Source: Larimichthys crocea
Lineage: Eukaryota; Chordata; Actinopteri; Sciaenidae
Assembly (NCBI RefSeq): GCF_000972845.2
Contig: NC_040022.1
Span: 14,052,919-14,116,918 of the forward strand
DNA: 64,000 nucleotides
Reading direction: 5' to 3'
Numbering within the stretch: position 1 is the stretch's first letter; each line of letters begins with the position of its first letter. Below the pieces are notes generated by a model. It ran no database searches. It saw only the letters and a program-made list of their open reading frames with translations, and was not told where the DNA came from. Shown piece by piece: positions 27,119 to 39,804 of this stretch. Position numbers and translations under genes: made by a program.

Positions 27119-27605
27119 AAGGTCCAATGTGTAGGATTTAGTGGAATCAATAGACTGCATAAATCAAACTTGACATAGTCTCCATAACATCACCCAGAGG
27201 TTTCTGAAGAGCTGTTGTAAAGCTTAGGGAGTGGTGGCTCTGGCCGTCACCATGAGCAAAGACATGGAGCGCGAGCAGAGCTAGGGTGGGCTGAATGAAG
27301 CCTGACTGCTGAAACCAAGCCACCCACCTGTCAGTCAAAGTGGCCACACTCTTAATTATGCATAACTCTAGGCCTTAATATAATTTGAACAGGTATATTA
27401 TATAAAAATTCATCCCCCATACACAACAGAGAAATTAAATAGTTTTTTTTTTTTTGTATCACGCTGTAAACATTTCCTCTCTGAAGTTGGGTATTTTAAC
27501 ATGGGGGTTTATGGAGATTGACTCACTTTTGTAGTCCAACCTCAAGTGACCATTTAAGCAGTTGCAGTATTTTGGCACTTCCCTGTGGCCACTCGCAGTA
27601 TTGCA
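27119..27605 (+). repeat. Composite fish interspersed repeats
   Basis: The left end AAGGTCCAATGTGTAGGATT is the terminus of the family seen at 13627 and 35975. From about 27280 it joins a different fish repeat: GTGGCCACACTCTTAATTAT, GCATAACTCTAGGCCTTAAT, then TTGGGTATTTTAACATGGGG, GTTTATGGAGATTGACTCAC and TTTTGGCACTTCCCTGTGGC. I recognise both parts as dispersed fish repeats but cannot name the families. A short frame on the minus strand here is not a gene. Confidence 0.6.
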
Positions 27606-28440
27606 AAAAAAATAAATATTATCAAAGAAACATTTCTAAAACAGGACACCAAACTGCAAACAAGGTCAGTTATGACTCTTTCTATCATGACTTTTTGATC
27701 CATGGAGTTTTATATTTGTAAAACATTCCTCAAGACTTGACGTCAACACAATGTAAAGTCTATGAGCTGGGCAGGAATTCACAGTCGGGGTCAGAGGGAG
27801 AAACACTAATCTGCCTATTCACTGGACCGCATAACCAGGAGGTACAGTAAAACCGGAAGCTAGAAAACTTTTTTTGACAAATGTGCCAGATGATTATTCT
27901 CATTAGATTGAATAGACGTCATAATTGGGTCATGTATCCAGTTCTATAATCCCTCCATGAAGAGGGCCTGTGGCATTGGTACATACAAAAGACTGATTCT
28001 AATGTAACCAAAAACAATGGTTATTGTTTATAGGTGATTTCACACTAATGAAAACATTATATATTTTTTACAGTAAATTTCATACAGCAACCTTACTTTC
28101 ATATATTACAGATTCAGTTTCAGATTTCAAATTAACTTTCAGATTTAATGTCATTTATATTTAAACCAGGACCTCAGTCCACTAAGCTTTTACTGTTTGG
28201 CAAAGCACATAACACCCGAAAAAAAAAAAAGATGATTTATCGCCACGGACTTTAATAAGCACATAGCCTATCATTTGCACACACACCCACAAATACACCC
28301 ACACATACCGGTCAATACAACAGCCCTCAGGGTCTTTTGCAGCTGAATGGCATGCCCTTTACAAAAGGTAAGTGCTTTACATGCTGCCTCAACAGGTTTT
28401 GTGCCACCAACAAAAAGTCTGCATAGTCTATTCAAACACA

Positions 28441-28442
<2 letters not shown>

Positions 28443-28497
<55 letters not shown>
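28443..28497 (+). repeat. (AC)n microsatellite
   Basis: About 27 pure AC units, followed by shorter CACACA clusters to 28560. Confidence 0.95.
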
Positions 28498-28499
<2 letters not shown>

Positions 28500-29359
28500 C
28501 ACAAAGTCTCACAACTTCATAAGCAGACACACACATGTACAAACAGACACACACATACGCATACACCTCCCTCAAACTGAAAGACCATTGCTTTTCTCCT
28601 TAAAGGGGCAATAAATACTTTGTAGCTGTGCCAACAGACAGCCTCTCTTTCACAGTCAGCCATTGTCTGAAAGAAACCCGGTAAACAATGGCAGTAAGAA
28701 AATATAAAGTAGTAATGTAAAAATCTGAAGAAAAACTTATTTTATTCACAGTACTGAATATGGACTTAGATGTTAGCCTTGAAACACCTGTATTACCACC
28801 TACAGGCAACAACTGATAAAGAGTCACAATAACACTAAAATGTTCAAAGTTGTAAAATACCATATTTCCCACAGCAGATGACTTTATATTGCATTAGGAA
28901 GATTAGTTACATAAATGTAATGTCGTGAATAAACAAATGTCACAAAAAAATCCTTTAATGTGAAACGTTGAAATGTTTTTTGGTCATACCCACACTTAGC
29001 AACACACTTGCAGTAATTGGAAGAAAATGGAAAAAAAAAAAAATTGTTCATTTTACTGCTGAGCTCATTTGTCACTAAACATTACAATCCAGATACAGAC
29101 AGACACACACACACAAAGCACACACAAAGAGGGAAGTGAACGCTTGCTGAAAGCTAAATTGAAACATCTTGCAGTCATGATGCCATGACTCGCCATTGTT
29201 TCCGGGCCCAAAGAGTTGTAGCAGAAGAATGGGAGAAGCGAGAGGAGATGAAGGAACAAGGGGAGAAAGGAGGACTTTGCCACCCATTGGCAGAAGAAAG
29301 TGAGCGGAGACTGATATTAGGCGGTCTGTTTTGAAAACTGGTAGACACCCCTTTGCATA

Positions 29360-29500
29360 CACTCTCTCTCTCTCTCTTTCTGCCTCATTTTCTCTTGCTC
29401 ACTCACCCTCCTTCCACCCCCAGCCTCTGTCTCTCTGTCTCTCTCTCTCTCTCTCTCTGACCCCCTCCTCCTTCCTCCTGCATCCCCCCTCCCTGGGAAA
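29360..29500 (+). repeat. Pyrimidine-rich tract
   Basis: CT-rich simple sequence including TCTCTCTCTCTCTCTCT at about 29440-29458, bordering the GC-richer unique island at 29500-29760. Confidence 0.8.
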
Positions 29501-30534
29501 ACAGGGACAACAAATTAGCCTTCTTTTCTCGGCAAGGCCTGGGGAGGAGGACACTTGGACAGCCCTCAGAGTGTCCGCCTGGAGTTCCCATGGACCCCTC
29601 TTGCCCCTTCCCCTTTCAGCCGGCGAGGAAGCAGTCATTGTGCCAGCACCTGTCTCTGAGGAAATTGGTAAAAGTGATGGCTTTGTTAGCCATCTCCATG
29701 ACAACCAGGAGAAAAGAGCGGGGCCAGCGAGCAGGGATTGGGGTAGAGGAGAAAGAGTGGGAGAGGGAGGGGAGGGAGTTAAGGGGTTTGACAATAGAGT
29801 AGCAGTTGCATCGCTTTGGCTTTGCCAGGGATCTACGTGAGGATGCTGTGACTTGCTGTGCGTGTGTGTGTATCTGGGAGGGGTTATTGTGTGTGTCTAT
29901 AAATGCAGAACTTGTAAGTAGCGACCAGTATAGGAATGTCTACCGACCATCTCTCTCTCTTTCTCCCTCTCCCTCATCCCTGTGGGTGACACTGTGACAT
30001 CCACCAGTGAAGCAAGGCAGGAGTGTGAATGGGTTGAAAGCAACAAGGTCAGTCACATCATGTCCAGAGAATATCCCCCTCGGAGCAGACAGTACACACT
30101 TTTAATAATTAGTTTCCTCGCTGTAGCCCAACTCAGACACTCATGGTAGAAGTAAATGAGAGATACAGAAGTCTGATTTCTGACATTTCGGTAAATAAAA
30201 CTGGTCTTATGCATAAATGACTCTGAGGATTTTGTTGTTTTATATTAAAAAAGGAAAGCACCCATCTCTGGATTTTATCTATTGCAAAGGAGAAATTGAT
30301 GCAGACGTCGTTTTCAGCCTTTAGAGCTGCATCATTGCTTCACCTAACAAATGAAATTCAGTGAGATATCAATATTACAACACTGAAAAAAAAGGCTGAT
30401 ATCCCCTGACAGGACGTTAACTGATATAAAAAGACCAGAAACAGTTACACACACCTCATGTCCATTGAAAACAGAGTCCAAGTCATATCAGTTTTTAGTC
30501 TTTAGTGCTAGTTGATGGCAATACTGCCACTCGA

Positions 30535-30546
30535 CCAGCAGATGGT
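30535..30546 (+). promoter_or_regulatory. CTCF-like motif
   Basis: CCAGCAGATGGT matches the core CTCF consensus at 11 of 12 positions, in the same orientation as the motif at 18268. Confidence 0.22.
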
Positions 30547-31820
30547 AATCATTCACTGGTTCTTGCAGGAGCAGGACGTCTTCAGAGGCCAACAGCAAAG
30601 TTTTATGTCCACATTTTTAACAGACCCAAGGGAGTTACCTATTACTTACTTCAGTTATGGTTCCATGAAATGTTTAGATTAAATATTAATATGATTAAAG
30701 GTCTTCTGAACAAATGGTGCGTGGGATGAGAAAAAAAGGAAAGTTCAGCCTTTAATCCATTCCAGCCCACAAAGTGGGTAAAATGTTTTTTTAAAAGTTC
30801 TACCTTAATTGATAATTGATTTGTTCAGTTTATCAGTGGTAACCCCTTCATCTGTATTGTATGCTTTAATCAGATTTACTACACAGAGTTCTTAGAGGTC
30901 GCATAAAAAAAACAGTATTTGCCTAGCTTTTAAAGCTCATTCCTCTAAAACACACAGAAATGGCCATAAAAAGTAAAGAATTCCTTTAAATCTTACAAGG
31001 TCACATAGGAGATTTGTGTGTCTGTGTGTGTAAAAGAGAGAGAGAGAGTGACCGCATTTGAATATATGATTGATGATGCCTCCTCTGTTAAAAAATGCTG
31101 CATATCAAGATGAGAGGAGAAACAACTATATTAGTGGTCAAGGCCAGGAAACTTCTGCCACTCACATAACCACAAAGGCCATTTTGAAACCCCCACTTGA
31201 AGGTCTGAGGCTTCACCACTGGTGTCTCATATAGGCTAATATCTAACGGAGGGAGTCATATTTTAGCTCTCTGTGCCGCCTGTGATGTTAGGTAGAGGAG
31301 AAGAATAAGAATAAAGTCAGAAGAGAGGCAGTTTCTTTTAACCGTGTGATCAAATTTGAACCTAAACATGAGTGACAGGACCAAGGGTGATGATGCATGT
31401 GTCTCCCTGTATACCTGGGATTTTGAGTCAGATATGGTGTAATAAACTTGATAGGCATGTGTGACTTCTACCTTTCTTATACAAGCACAAAGGCCGTCAT
31501 CTTTATATACATTATAGTTAGGTATATATGTACAATTTAACATGCACACATTTATTTCTGTGACCAACTTCAGTCACTTCATTGGACCGTTGGCAACAAT
31601 GCAGCTCCACTCGAGCAATAGAATCATGATATCTTCCCTAAAAAACATTTTTTAAGGTCTGTTTGACGTCTTTTCCTATCTCCACCCAAATTTTTACAAT
31701 GTCACATATAGTATTATCGTGCAGATACAGTTACAGTCAAACCAAATATTGGACTTTCATGCTCAAACTTATTATTATTATTTTTTTATTTAACCAGGAA
31801 ATGGATGTGATATTTTTAGC

Positions 31821-32098
31821 TGGTGGTTCCAAACCTCGGGGTTGGGACCCACCAGGGTTTCAAAAGATTTATCTGAGAGATATTATAAATTATATAGATT
31901 ATCTTGATTTTTGCTAAAAAAAATTTATTTCTTTTCTTGTAAAGTATTCAATACATTACAGGGCCTTTAAAAATCCTAGAGTTAAAAAAAAAACTGTTTT
32001 TGGTTAAACTGCTCACAACTCACATTTGCACAAAGGGCTCACAGGTAGACTTTGCTTCATTTTAAGTGCTCACAAGTCAAAAAGTCTGGGAATCGCTG
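31821..32098. mobile_element. Degraded hAT-like element
   Basis: The left end TGGTGGTTCCAAACCTCGGG and the complement of the right end, CAGCGATTCCCAGACTTTTT, are both versions of the vertebrate hAT terminus CAGTGGTTCCCAAACTTTTT. The interior has GGTTGGGACCCACCAGG near the left end, as in fish copies. The flanking 8-mers (TTTTTAGC and TTCTTGAG) match poorly, so the duplication has decayed or the ends are off by a few bases. Confidence 0.6.
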
Positions 32099-33229
32099 TT
32101 CTTGAGTATTCAGTCTCTGTGGATGTGACTTCACTGAGTACTGTACGTCTGATAATCTCATGACTTTTAGAAACAGCATGAACATCTTGTCTTTTATGTG
32201 GTGCAACATTTCCATTTCATCTCCTCCAGAACAGAAAATAAAATTTGATGAGTAGCCTTGAAAATAATTGGCCCGGTGCACAACTACTCCTGCCCTACCG
32301 TTCTCTGCATACAAGTGTCATTCCAAACAGCATCTGTGAATATTGCCATATGGGAACAAAATGAACGCGGTGGGTTTACGAATGCCTCTAAAAGTGTCTT
32401 CACTGCTGTCCAGGGGCTGTGATTTATCCCCTCTCTGACGTGAGGCTGCACTACCTTCGCTGAAACAAAATACCCTCAACATCTGGAGGAGACGTGTATA
32501 TCTGTGTGTGAATGTGTGTGTTCAAGCATATGCGCCGATCTTCTTTTTGATACAGAGACCCTTGAAATGATACTCAGCCTCCCTACGCAAGATAATGATA
32601 TATTTCACAAAAAACGAGAAGTCACTTAGATGTTGTTCTTTCCTCCGAACTGTATCTCATTCTCCTTAAAACACACACACATTTGCACATATTGTTGTGC
32701 ATCCCTCTGTGTTAGACAAAAGGTGTGGGCTGATAGATCCGATCCACAGCACACGCATACCTTCGTCATTGATTTATTTATTCACAGGATACTATTAATT
32801 GTGGAGTGACCCTATTACATTTTATGTGATTGATTTTCAAACTACCTGCATGTGGTGGGGCTCTTCCATCTGCTTACTAATGCCTGCCAAAATACACAAT
32901 GAAATATTTGCGTACACTATTTGTCTTTGCACTGCAGAAACACAAATACACACACAGACACACACTAAACCCAATACTGCAGCTGTTTCTTTCTTCCTGT
33001 AAGAGCTGTATTGCCATAGGTAACCAATTTATCAAGACTTAAAAATTTTACAGCCATGCTAGCAGCTCTTTGAGGCTGTGTTTAGGCACAGTGGTGTTTT
33101 GAGCTAAATGCTCAAACACGTACACAGTGATAATGCTTATATGTTGATGTGGAGCAGGTATAATATTTACCATCCATCATAGTTTAGTGTGTTAACAGAA
33201 GATGATGATGGGAATGTTGATAGTTTTTA

Positions 33230-33420
33230 AGGTATTTGGCCATGAACCAAAATATTGGACAATTGTGACTAGATGATGTGACAGATTGATCTTCCTGGGA
33301 GCACGGAGGTCTGCATATAATTTAATGGCAGACCACCCAACAATAGACATTGAGATATTACAGTCTGGACCACAGTTGTGGACTGATCAACCAACAGAGA
33401 GATATGGAGTACTAAATATA
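33230..33420 (+). repeat. Fish interspersed repeat
   Basis: ATTTGGCCATGAACCAAAAT, then TTGAGATATTACAGTCTGGA and CCACAGTTGTGGACTGATCA, follow the order of a widely dispersed fish repeat (...GTTGAGATATTTCAGTCTGG...). It is diverged and its ends are approximate. Confidence 0.5.
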
Positions 33421-34127
33421 AGATAAAGAGTGCAGACAGTTCTCTTTTGGCATTGAAAGCGAATGAGCCGTTAGAAAAAAAAGAAGCTCCAAAACGCACA
33501 AAACTCCTACGTTAGCCAAAGTAAATCAAGATAAAACACAAAGGCTCAGTTCAACCAGCTACACTAAAAGTACAGGTAATCATGGGTTGACTGGTTCTAG
33601 TGATATCATTTGCATCATCCTTTGTGCGTCCTTGCAATGACAATTGTGTGTGTGGTCATGTGTATGTGTGAATATGCCCACAAGTACAAGTATGTGTGTT
33701 GTGCAATTTACTCGGAGCAATAATAGTCTCTAAATGCAAACAACTGTTTCCACATAGTTTATAGTGCCTGGCGTTACAGTCCTTTGGGGAAATAACACAG
33801 AGATTTGTAAAAAGCTGGGAAGGCATGCTGTGCTATTTGTTACTAAATGGCTTTACTGTTATTTGGGGCTGGGTTATTTTTGTTTTACAGCAAAAGTCCG
33901 TTTTATATGCAAATAAAAACATGGCCAGTGTTTAATTCTTATGGTTCATACATGGTGTAGACGTATTTAACATATTTATTTCGTTGGTTTATTTCAGCAA
34001 TAATAATTGATGGGGAGTGTATCGTCACCAAGCATGCACAGGGTGACTTGTAGTAGTGTTACGGCAGCTAACACATATAATCAGACAAATATGTTCGCAC
34101 CTAAAGCCCAGGTTAAGTAGTTCACCT

Positions 34128-34245
34128 TGCCTGCATGTCTTTAGACTGTGGGGAGGAACCTGGATGAAACCCACAGAGATATGGAAGAAGATACAAATGC
34201 CCTCAGAAGACCAACAGGCTTGAAATCTGCAAGATCACAGGGGTA
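34128..34245 (-). repeat. Retroelement fragment
   Basis: TGCATGTCTTTAGACTGTGG, GGAGGAACCTGGATGAAACC and CACAGAGATATGGAAGAAGA correspond to the region just upstream of the 3' end found at 18855 and 700 (ACATGCA / CCTCCCACAGTCCAAAGACA type text on the other strand). It is diverged. Confidence 0.5.
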
Positions 34246-35243
34246 CGTTACAGTAAGTTATGACACTTTCAGATATTCATCTGTGAACATTTACAGTTTC
34301 ATGACCACCAAGTGACCTTCCCCTACTGATGAAGACATTTGATAAGTTCCAAGGCTGCATAATGAGCGAGTGAGTTGAGATTCTTTGTCAGCTTTTCAAG
34401 GCTAACTGTCAAGCTCTAATTTCACTAATTTCACGTTCTCCAAATAAGTGTCACTGCAAAATTAACACTGACAACTGGCTGTGAAAGGATATAACCAATA
34501 GTGCATGTGTGTGTTTTTGTGTCTGTCCACCAATGTCTCCACTGGGGCCTCCGTCATTGCTAAAGCTGTATGGTTTCATTTCATTGCAAATGTGAATACA
34601 TGGGGTGCTTTCAATAGGCAATCAGTCACACACTTTGATCCTCTACAAATCTGGCATGCATATTTGAACTCCCATGATTAAAAGCTCAAAATATAGCTGC
34701 CCAACCAGTTTTAGGACATTTAACAATTAAATGAAGGTGAAGGAAAATACATGATGATGATATGACTGGTTGCATGTAATTTTAGTCTGGTATAATTAAT
34801 TATAATGGTATTTCTTTTTGTTTTGTCTTAGGACAAAGATTACAACTAAACTGTGGACAGCATCAGCCAAACAAATCTTATTTGCCAGCAGTGCCCAAAT
34901 ACCACCCTTTTAAATATTTGTACTGTTTGATTCTTTACATATGAGATATGATCATGATGATAATTTGTGGACGCATATCACAGTAGAAAGAATTTTTGCC
35001 CTTTTTGTTGTATATTGACCAAAATGTATTTTATTTATCGCTTTATCCACCAAACGTCATCAACGTACTGTGTTACCTGCCCTCAAGATTAATATCTGTA
35101 CCAACCACTGTGCCACAGCGTTCCCAAACAGCTTGGATTACCCCAGACATTTTTTTCATTCTCCATTTTTCAAAACACAAACATTTTAGAAGCAAGCATG
35201 GGTGTCCCTCACTTCATCCTTCTCTCTCTCTCACTTACAGACT

Positions 35244-35244
<1 letters not shown>

Positions 35245-35282
<38 letters not shown>
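35245..35282 (+). repeat. (AC)n microsatellite
   Basis: About 19 pure AC units after a TCTCTC run; a (TG)n tract in inverted relation follows at 35456. Confidence 0.95.
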
Positions 35283-35287
<5 letters not shown>

Positions 35288-35453
35288 GACATCACTGCAA
35301 ATCGTGCACACAAACACACCGGCAGACACCTTAACCTCAAACCTCAAGCTAGGTGCAGACAGGACCACACATACTGTCTCACACACAAAATGTTTGGAAT
35401 GCTATAAACATTTATTTCGGTTAAAAAGAAGATTTTTGTGTGTGTAGGTGCAT

Positions 35454-35455
<2 letters not shown>

Positions 35456-35491
<36 letters not shown>
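35456..35491 (+). repeat. (TG)n microsatellite
   Basis: About 18 TG units, the inverted partner of the AC tract 170 bp upstream. Confidence 0.95.
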
Positions 35492-35492
<1 letters not shown>

Positions 35493-35974
35493 TGTGAGTG
35501 GGTGTCTGTGCATGTGCACTTTGTTTTTTGCTGAAAGAGAAGGAAAGTTTAACTACACATGTAGGCCACCAGATAGAGAAAGATCAAACATGACCAAATA
35601 TTTTGGGTGTGTTGTCCATAAAACGGGACAGGTTTATATATAAAAAGAGCTAAACCCATTGCTGAGTCATTGCTTATCCATGAAACATTTCAGAGGAGAG
35701 AGATGTGAATTACCAAAGCATCCTGAACTTGTACTTTTAGTACCTCTAGATCTTTGGTATTAGATGAGTTGACTTTCTCTCTGAATTTACAATAATGTTA
35801 AAATGCTAATCCTTTAATTTGTTGTGTTTTTACATTACATATTACAATGATTCCTAATTTTTTTTGTTTCAAATGTATCATACTTTTGCACAAAATGTCC
35901 CACTGAACAAGTTGCAAGTCATGTCTATCTATTCCAAATAAATAGTTGTTGTTCTGTTTGTTCATAACTTCATT

Positions 35975-36175
35975 TTAAGGATAAATGTGTAGGTTTTCCA
36001 TTTTGGGCTACTATAGAAACATGGTTCAACATGGTGGACTCTGTAGAAGAGGCCTGTAGCCTAGGCTAAGGTGACAAAAACATAACAATTCTTATTTTCA
36101 GGTGATACTCTAACATAGTTATACATATAATATTAAATTTAGAGCCCTCTAAATCGTACACACTGGACCTTTAAA
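35975..36175 (-). repeat. Percomorph-type interspersed repeat, copy B with both ends
   Basis: The left end reads TTAAGGATAAATGTGTAGGT and the right end, read on the minus strand, reads TTTAAAGGTCCAGTGTGTAC. The outer ends are thus inverted, like a non-autonomous DNA element. The interior has GGGCTACTATAGAAACATGG and CATGGTGGACTCTGTAGAAG, the complement of the block in copy A. Confidence 0.65.
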
Positions 36176-36339
36176 CTCGTAAAACTACCACTACTTCCTG
36201 TGTCCAGTAAAATGTTTCCTGTTGAATCTAAAAAAGCTTTCCTTAACATGGAATAATATGGACCTTTATTGTGTTACAGCCCCGTAAACCAGACTTGAAC
36301 ATAAAAAAGATTCCTGTAATGTCATTTTTTCATAAATTT

Positions 36340-36400
36340 GTGTGTGTGTGTGTGTGTGTCTGTGTGTGTGTGTCTGTGTCTGTGACTGTGACTGTGTGTC
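36340..36400 (+). repeat. (TG)n microsatellite with TC/AC interruptions
   Basis: TG units broken by TCTG and GACTG variants; inverted partner of the pure AC tract at 36469. Confidence 0.95.
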
Positions 36401-36467
36401 TTTCTGTGGCCATATTCTGTCTTACGGACTGTCCACTGACTGGGAGGTCCTTCAACCACACAGGATA

Positions 36468-36468
<1 letters not shown>

Positions 36469-36536
<68 letters not shown>
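36469..36536 (+). repeat. (AC)n microsatellite
   Basis: 34 uninterrupted AC units, the longest pure dinucleotide tract seen in the window. Confidence 0.95.
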
Positions 36537-36538
<2 letters not shown>

Positions 36539-37770
36539 AAGACAGGGAGCCTGCTGTTTGAACTGTGTGATAAAAAAAAAACCCAATGAGATTCCTTTCT
36601 TTTACTGATATCATCTGCTACCCCTTCATCTCATGTTGTTCCTTGTGTTCTGAAGTCTTTAGATCTCTTTCTTTCACTTCAAACCTTTCACTTTGTGAAA
36701 TATATCAATAACACAGTAGAACTTACCACCTCCACTACCTCATTACAGGTGGCCAACCACACCACACCTTTACAATTACAATTAAAAACCTGACAACCCA
36801 TTTTGCAACACCATCAAAAAAAGGAAGGAGGAACACAGAGGCAAGAACAAGCTTGACTCTGTTACACAAGAGCCATCACACCTGCCTTATACCTGCTATA
36901 TAAATATGCAGTCCTCAGATATATGATGATGACCCAACTATTCCTTATTAACTCTTATTAAGTTAAAACACAGGTAAATGGACAACACACAGTTAGAAAG
37001 TCAACTAGACACGCGGTTAGACAGACAAGTAGCATACAGAGAAAAGTGCCAGCGCCTTGCGGCAGGGAGTTGCCCAGCTTTTCCCACTCTGGCTCTTCAA
37101 AGCCCAGCCCAGATATTTCCTGGTTCTGACACCAGCTTGGCTCTAAGATCATTCCTACATGTGAAGAGAAACAAGAGAAGAATTAGTCCAACTGTGTGCT
37201 CAAGTGAAAAAGAATGAATTTTAAGGTCTGGTGACGCAGACAGTTGAACTTTTGTATGAAAAAGAGACATGCATTTATTTGTGAAAGTCCTTGGAAAAAC
37301 ATGCATCATATCGCAGTTGTTTGGGTCGATGACACTTAATGTTTTGCAGCTGGTCTCGAGAAGTTATGGTGAACAAATCTATTTGTTTTTTGTTCCAATA
37401 AGACCATCGCTCATATCTTGTAAAATCTTAAATGACAAAAACATGGTTACGCAAACAACAAAGAAAAATACATTCAATATAATTAAAAACTATGAACACT
37501 AGCCAATTAGGTAATTATTTATGGTGTCATCTGTGTGGGAAAATCGAATGAACGTCTTAAAAAAGGAATATCTTCTTACAGTAAAAGAATATCTGCAGCA
37601 TTGTTAAGCAGCAGCGCAGTGAGACATCTTTATCTGTGTCTTTTATGTGTATGTTTGTGTTAATCTCTGACATTGGGTGAACGGGCCTGTTTTGGTTTCC
37701 ACGGCAGCGGTGAGGGCCCCACAGTGCACTGGCCCTGGAAGTGGCGCAAACACAAACCACAGTATAAGTA

Positions 37771-37825
37771 TGTCTGTGTGTATGTGTGTGTGTGTGTGTG
37801 TGTGTCTGTGTCTGTGTGTGTGTGC
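37771..37825 (+). repeat. (TG)n microsatellite, interrupted
   Basis: TG repeat with TATG and TCTG variants, 61 bp upstream of an AC tract. Confidence 0.93.
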
Positions 37826-37883
37826 AAGACCACATTTGAGTGCGTATATGCTGCAGTGCCCACCTCTAAACTCAGAGGGAGGC

Positions 37884-37885
<2 letters not shown>

Positions 37886-37917
<32 letters not shown>
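37886..37917 (+). repeat. (CA)n microsatellite
   Basis: About 16 CA units, inverted partner of the TG tract just upstream. Confidence 0.95.
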
Positions 37918-37923
<6 letters not shown>

Positions 37924-39804
37924 CCCATGCAATGCACGCTTACACACATATACACACACTTGCTTTGGCTCTGCTCTCTCCCTGGGTGGTCTGTGCTGCA
38001 AATGTTTATGATCTAAACCAAGCTAATCCAACTGGCTTGTTTCAGTGAATTGAGAATGATTTACAAGACGCAGCAACATGGCCAAGGAGGGAGGAGGAAA
38101 TCAGAGGAAATCTTGCTCCATTTCAAGTCACTGTGTGACTAGACCTGCACACTTGTCTCTACGTCTGTTCTCATGCCTATCTCCATCTGTTTCTGTTTCA
38201 GAGCTGTGGTATTCTGTGCTTTTTCATTTGCCCCCCGACTCACCGCTCAGACGGATGTCTTCATTTTGACAAATTAGCCAGGCTTTGACAATATGCAAAA
38301 TACAAGGGGATCAGTGGATTTGCAGTTGCCTGTGAAGACTCTTGCCCTCGCTCTCAGCTTTTTTTTTTTCTCCCTAAATTCCCACAGAAAAGGGAGAAAG
38401 AAAATCTTGACAACAATCTGTCTTTCACACACACTTCTCTTCCTTACAATGAACATGAAGACATGAAGTACAAGATGACGCAATAGCAGCGAAGGGTGTA
38501 CCTATCGCTGCTTCCGCTGCCAGGGCCTCTTCTTTAAAGTGAAAAGAAAAAAAAAAGGACACTGTCATCCACTTTTTTTTATCTTTCACAGACACATTTG
38601 CGTCTTGTCATGTGAGCTTTCAGTGACACCAGTAAACGTTGCAGTCCAGTTTAGTTGAATGTGGAATGTCTCGCACACATCAGCGCTCTGAGGTAAACCA
38701 GCCAGGCAGTAATCTCTGTGAGTGTCAGTGGTTTAGGTTGACTTTTACTGCAGTTTCGCCTTTTTGCCAGATCCCCCTTTTTTATGAAGAGAGAGGGATG
38801 CCACCTGCACACTGACAACACCTTGTAAACTGGGCGGGTGAAGAGTAGAAACAGAAGAACGCGAAGGACCTTTTATAGCTTGAGCGAGTTGGAAAGTATA
38901 ACCTGTTGTACAGAAAATGTTCATCTATAACTATTAATATTTATCAGATAAATTGTTACATCTGGGTTTTGCTTTACTTCTATTTTTATTTTACATTTTA
39001 TCTTTATAAAATATTACCAAAACAATGCTACAGAGTGCACAAACAGTTAGTTTTGGTGATGTTTGTACACCTTTGTGTTTCAGACAAAAAGCAGGTAAGT
39101 TAACTGCAAAAGCATTCGTCTAACACGACGGTAAGTTTATTAGCCAGACATGCAAACATATCTTCAGTAACGGCTGAAGAACTTTAAGAACAGAACAGAA
39201 AGAATGCATTACAAACTGGAGGCGTATGTTTTAAAAGACTTACACTGCACATGGTTGCATTATAGTAAATGAAGGATCCAGTGGTTTAAAAGCTTGACCA
39301 ATATAAGGGAATAAAAGTCAGGATATCTTGTCCTGATTCCATTTTGACTATACTTTTTGAATATCTAATGGAAATGCAATACTAAAGTGACAGGGCACCT
39401 ATTTAAATGTAACACAACACTTTTGCTTAATTGTGCCTTTAATGCTTGGAGTTGTAAACTAATTCCACAATCGGTTGTTTTGTCAGCAACACGTCGTACC
39501 AGTCAGAGCATCTCTAATCAATAGGGTTATTAAACATTAAAAATAAATGTACTTTGATGAGTATCATACATTTGTTTTAGCTCTTAGCAGTAGGCTAGGA
39601 TTACTAGGATTACTGGCTTTTTTTCTCAGGTCATTCTTAAGAAATTGACAATGGAACAACATTGTTTTGGTTCTAATGTATCTATTTATTTCTGACTGAG
39701 TGTTTCATTGCTAAATGAACTTAAGCTGAGCATGTATCTGAACTCTTACAGGTAAGAGCATCAGCTGTTCACTTAACTGTTTGTGACATCTCACACGAAC
39801 CCAC

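Larger units (their letters stand above)
27606..35244. other. Gene-free sequence with a GC-richer island at 29500-29760
   Basis: The island (ACAACAAATTAGCCTTCTTT ... GTAAAAGTGATGGCTTTGTT ... CATCTCCATGACAACCAGGA) is complex, non-repetitive and open in several frames, but matches no protein I know. The rest is unique sequence with the hAT remnant at 31821 and repeat pieces at 33230 and 34128. Confidence 0.55.

Noticed and set aside
29331..29840. 169-codon plus-strand open frame and overlapping minus-strand frame
   Set aside because: The N-terminal half translates a CT repeat (Leu/Ser runs) and both strands are open together; no known domain. The underlying sequence is kept as a possible non-coding island.
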